Made by a program: the position numbers and the translations under genes
In this document: positions 42,146 through 42,418 of the stretch, piece after piece
Layout of the letters: the number at the start of each line of letters is the position of its first letter
How positions within the stretch are numbered: the first letter of the stretch is position 1
DNA from: an uncultured Spirochaeta sp.
GTDB taxonomy: Bacteria; Spirochaetota; Spirochaetia; DSM-27196; Alkalispirochaetaceae
NCBI GenBank assembly: GCA_913030605.1
Contig: CAJWEZ010000041.1
Location: forward strand, 1 to 42,418
Direction: 5' to 3'
Length of the DNA stretch: 42,418 bases
The notes under the pieces: model-generated
The model's input: the letters and a program-made list of their open reading frames with translations, nothing else
Databases searched by the model: none
Told to the model about the DNA's origin: nothing

Positions 42146-42416
42146 CGTCGATCCCCGGCCACACCCGGGCCACCTCGTCGCACCAGACCGCCCCGCGCCA
42201 CGGCGCCGGCGCAGCGGATCCATCCAGCGGCATGCGCACCGCAGCCGGTGCGAGGTCCTGTTGCCATACATCGTAGCGCCACCCTCCGTTCCAAGCATCG
42301 GCGTCGCGCAGAGGTCGCTCAAGGCAAAGCGAACCGGGCCCCGCCGCCGCGAACCGCCAGCGGCCGCCGGCCGCGATCGCGCGCAGCCTCCGTCCCAGCG
42401 CCGATTGCCGCTTGTG
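42120..42416 (-). CDS. C-terminus of an unidentified protein, N-terminus beyond window
   Basis: On the minus strand a frame entering from the window edge stays open for 98 residues and ends with TGA at 42120-42122. Its composition is protein-like, with many Trp, Asp and Arg (WNGGWRYDVWQQDLAP, then WCDEVARVWPGIDDG), and codons end mostly in G or C as in the neighbouring genes. It overlaps the start of the NlpC/P60-like gene by 26 bases, which suggests an operon. Two competing frames are open or nearly so here because of high GC; this one was chosen for its amino-acid make-up and overlap. I do not recognise the family. Confidence 0.55.
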   Translation of the reverse strand, partial: HKRQSALGRRLRAIAAGGRWRFAAAGPGSLCLERPLRDADAWNGGWRYDVWQQDLAPAAVRMPLDGSAAPAPWRGAVWCDEVARVWPGIDDGGDRGHT

Positions 42417-42418
42417 CG

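Noticed and set aside
42019..42276. Small plus-strand frame near the right edge
   Set aside because: Pro/Arg/Ser-rich shadow of the minus-strand signal-peptide region; no start signal.

Overview
The window most likely comes from a high-GC, free-living spirochaete. The strongest sign is a 1278-residue protein (29408-33244, minus) with the layout of the spirochaete-specific SpiroCoCo coiled-coil family. Supporting signs are two bactofilins, a YaaR/RicT pair, two apolipoprotein N-acyltransferases, Sec-type signal peptides ending in A-x-A-Q, and strong GC bias at third codon positions. All family calls were made by reading translations; no database search was run. I saw no tRNA, rRNA, CRISPR array, insertion sequence or prophage. 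No stretch longer than about 160 bases lacks a gene.

Layout. 1-2055 (minus): surE, a TPR protein and a secreted TPR/NHL-like protein, joined by ATGA overlaps. 2122-3717 (plus): first lnt. 3762-5796 (minus): rho-rpmE with its own promoter and an intrinsic terminator. 5779-10044 (minus): rpsT, HU, second lnt, a receiver protein with a degenerate histidine-kinase dimerisation helix, a 73-residue TPR protein, a bactofilin and a CinA-like amidase. 10057-14680 (plus): plsC and two ABC half-transporters that look like an asymmetric heterodimer. 14631-17553 (minus): M23-like peptidase, bactofilin, YaaR and RicT, ending in a 50-bp tail overlap with the ABC operon. 17627-18483 (plus): a TatD-family hydrolase behind a palindrome-rich promoter. 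18491-23616 (minus): grpE-dnaK-dnaJ, a secreted calcium-loop protein and rlmB. 23643-26797 (minus): algF-algI-algJ, a polysaccharide O-acetylation module. 26791-29416 (plus): two paralogous secreted lipase-like hydrolases and a terminator. 29408-33314 (minus): SpiroCoCo. 33354-34064 (minus): HAD phosphatase. 34082-40781 (minus): a large periplasmic TPR protein, an outer-membrane barrel, ExbB, ExbD and TonB. 40778-42416 (minus): an NlpC/P60-like secreted protein and the C-terminus of an unidentified protein.

How the genes fit together. Most of the window serves the cell envelope: lipoprotein acylation (two lnt), phospholipid synthesis (plsC), cell shape and wall (bactofilins, M23, SpiroCoCo), surface polysaccharide acetylation (algFIJ), secreted hydrolases, and energised outer-membrane transport (TPR, barrel, ExbBD, TonB). 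Housekeeping genes (rho, rpmE, rpsT, HU, grpE-dnaK-dnaJ) sit among them.

The most unusual observations are: (1) a recurring promoter layout in which the -10 box ends only 6-9 bases before the start codon, with no convincing Shine-Dalgarno, suggesting leaderless mRNAs for seven genes; (2) the receiver/pseudo-dimerisation-helix, cyclase-tail-like TPR and bactofilin gene set; (3) a TonB operon whose barrel seems to lack a plug; (4) a hairpin that would hide the Shine-Dalgarno of the calcium-loop gene; (5) three perfect palindromes around the tatD promoter.
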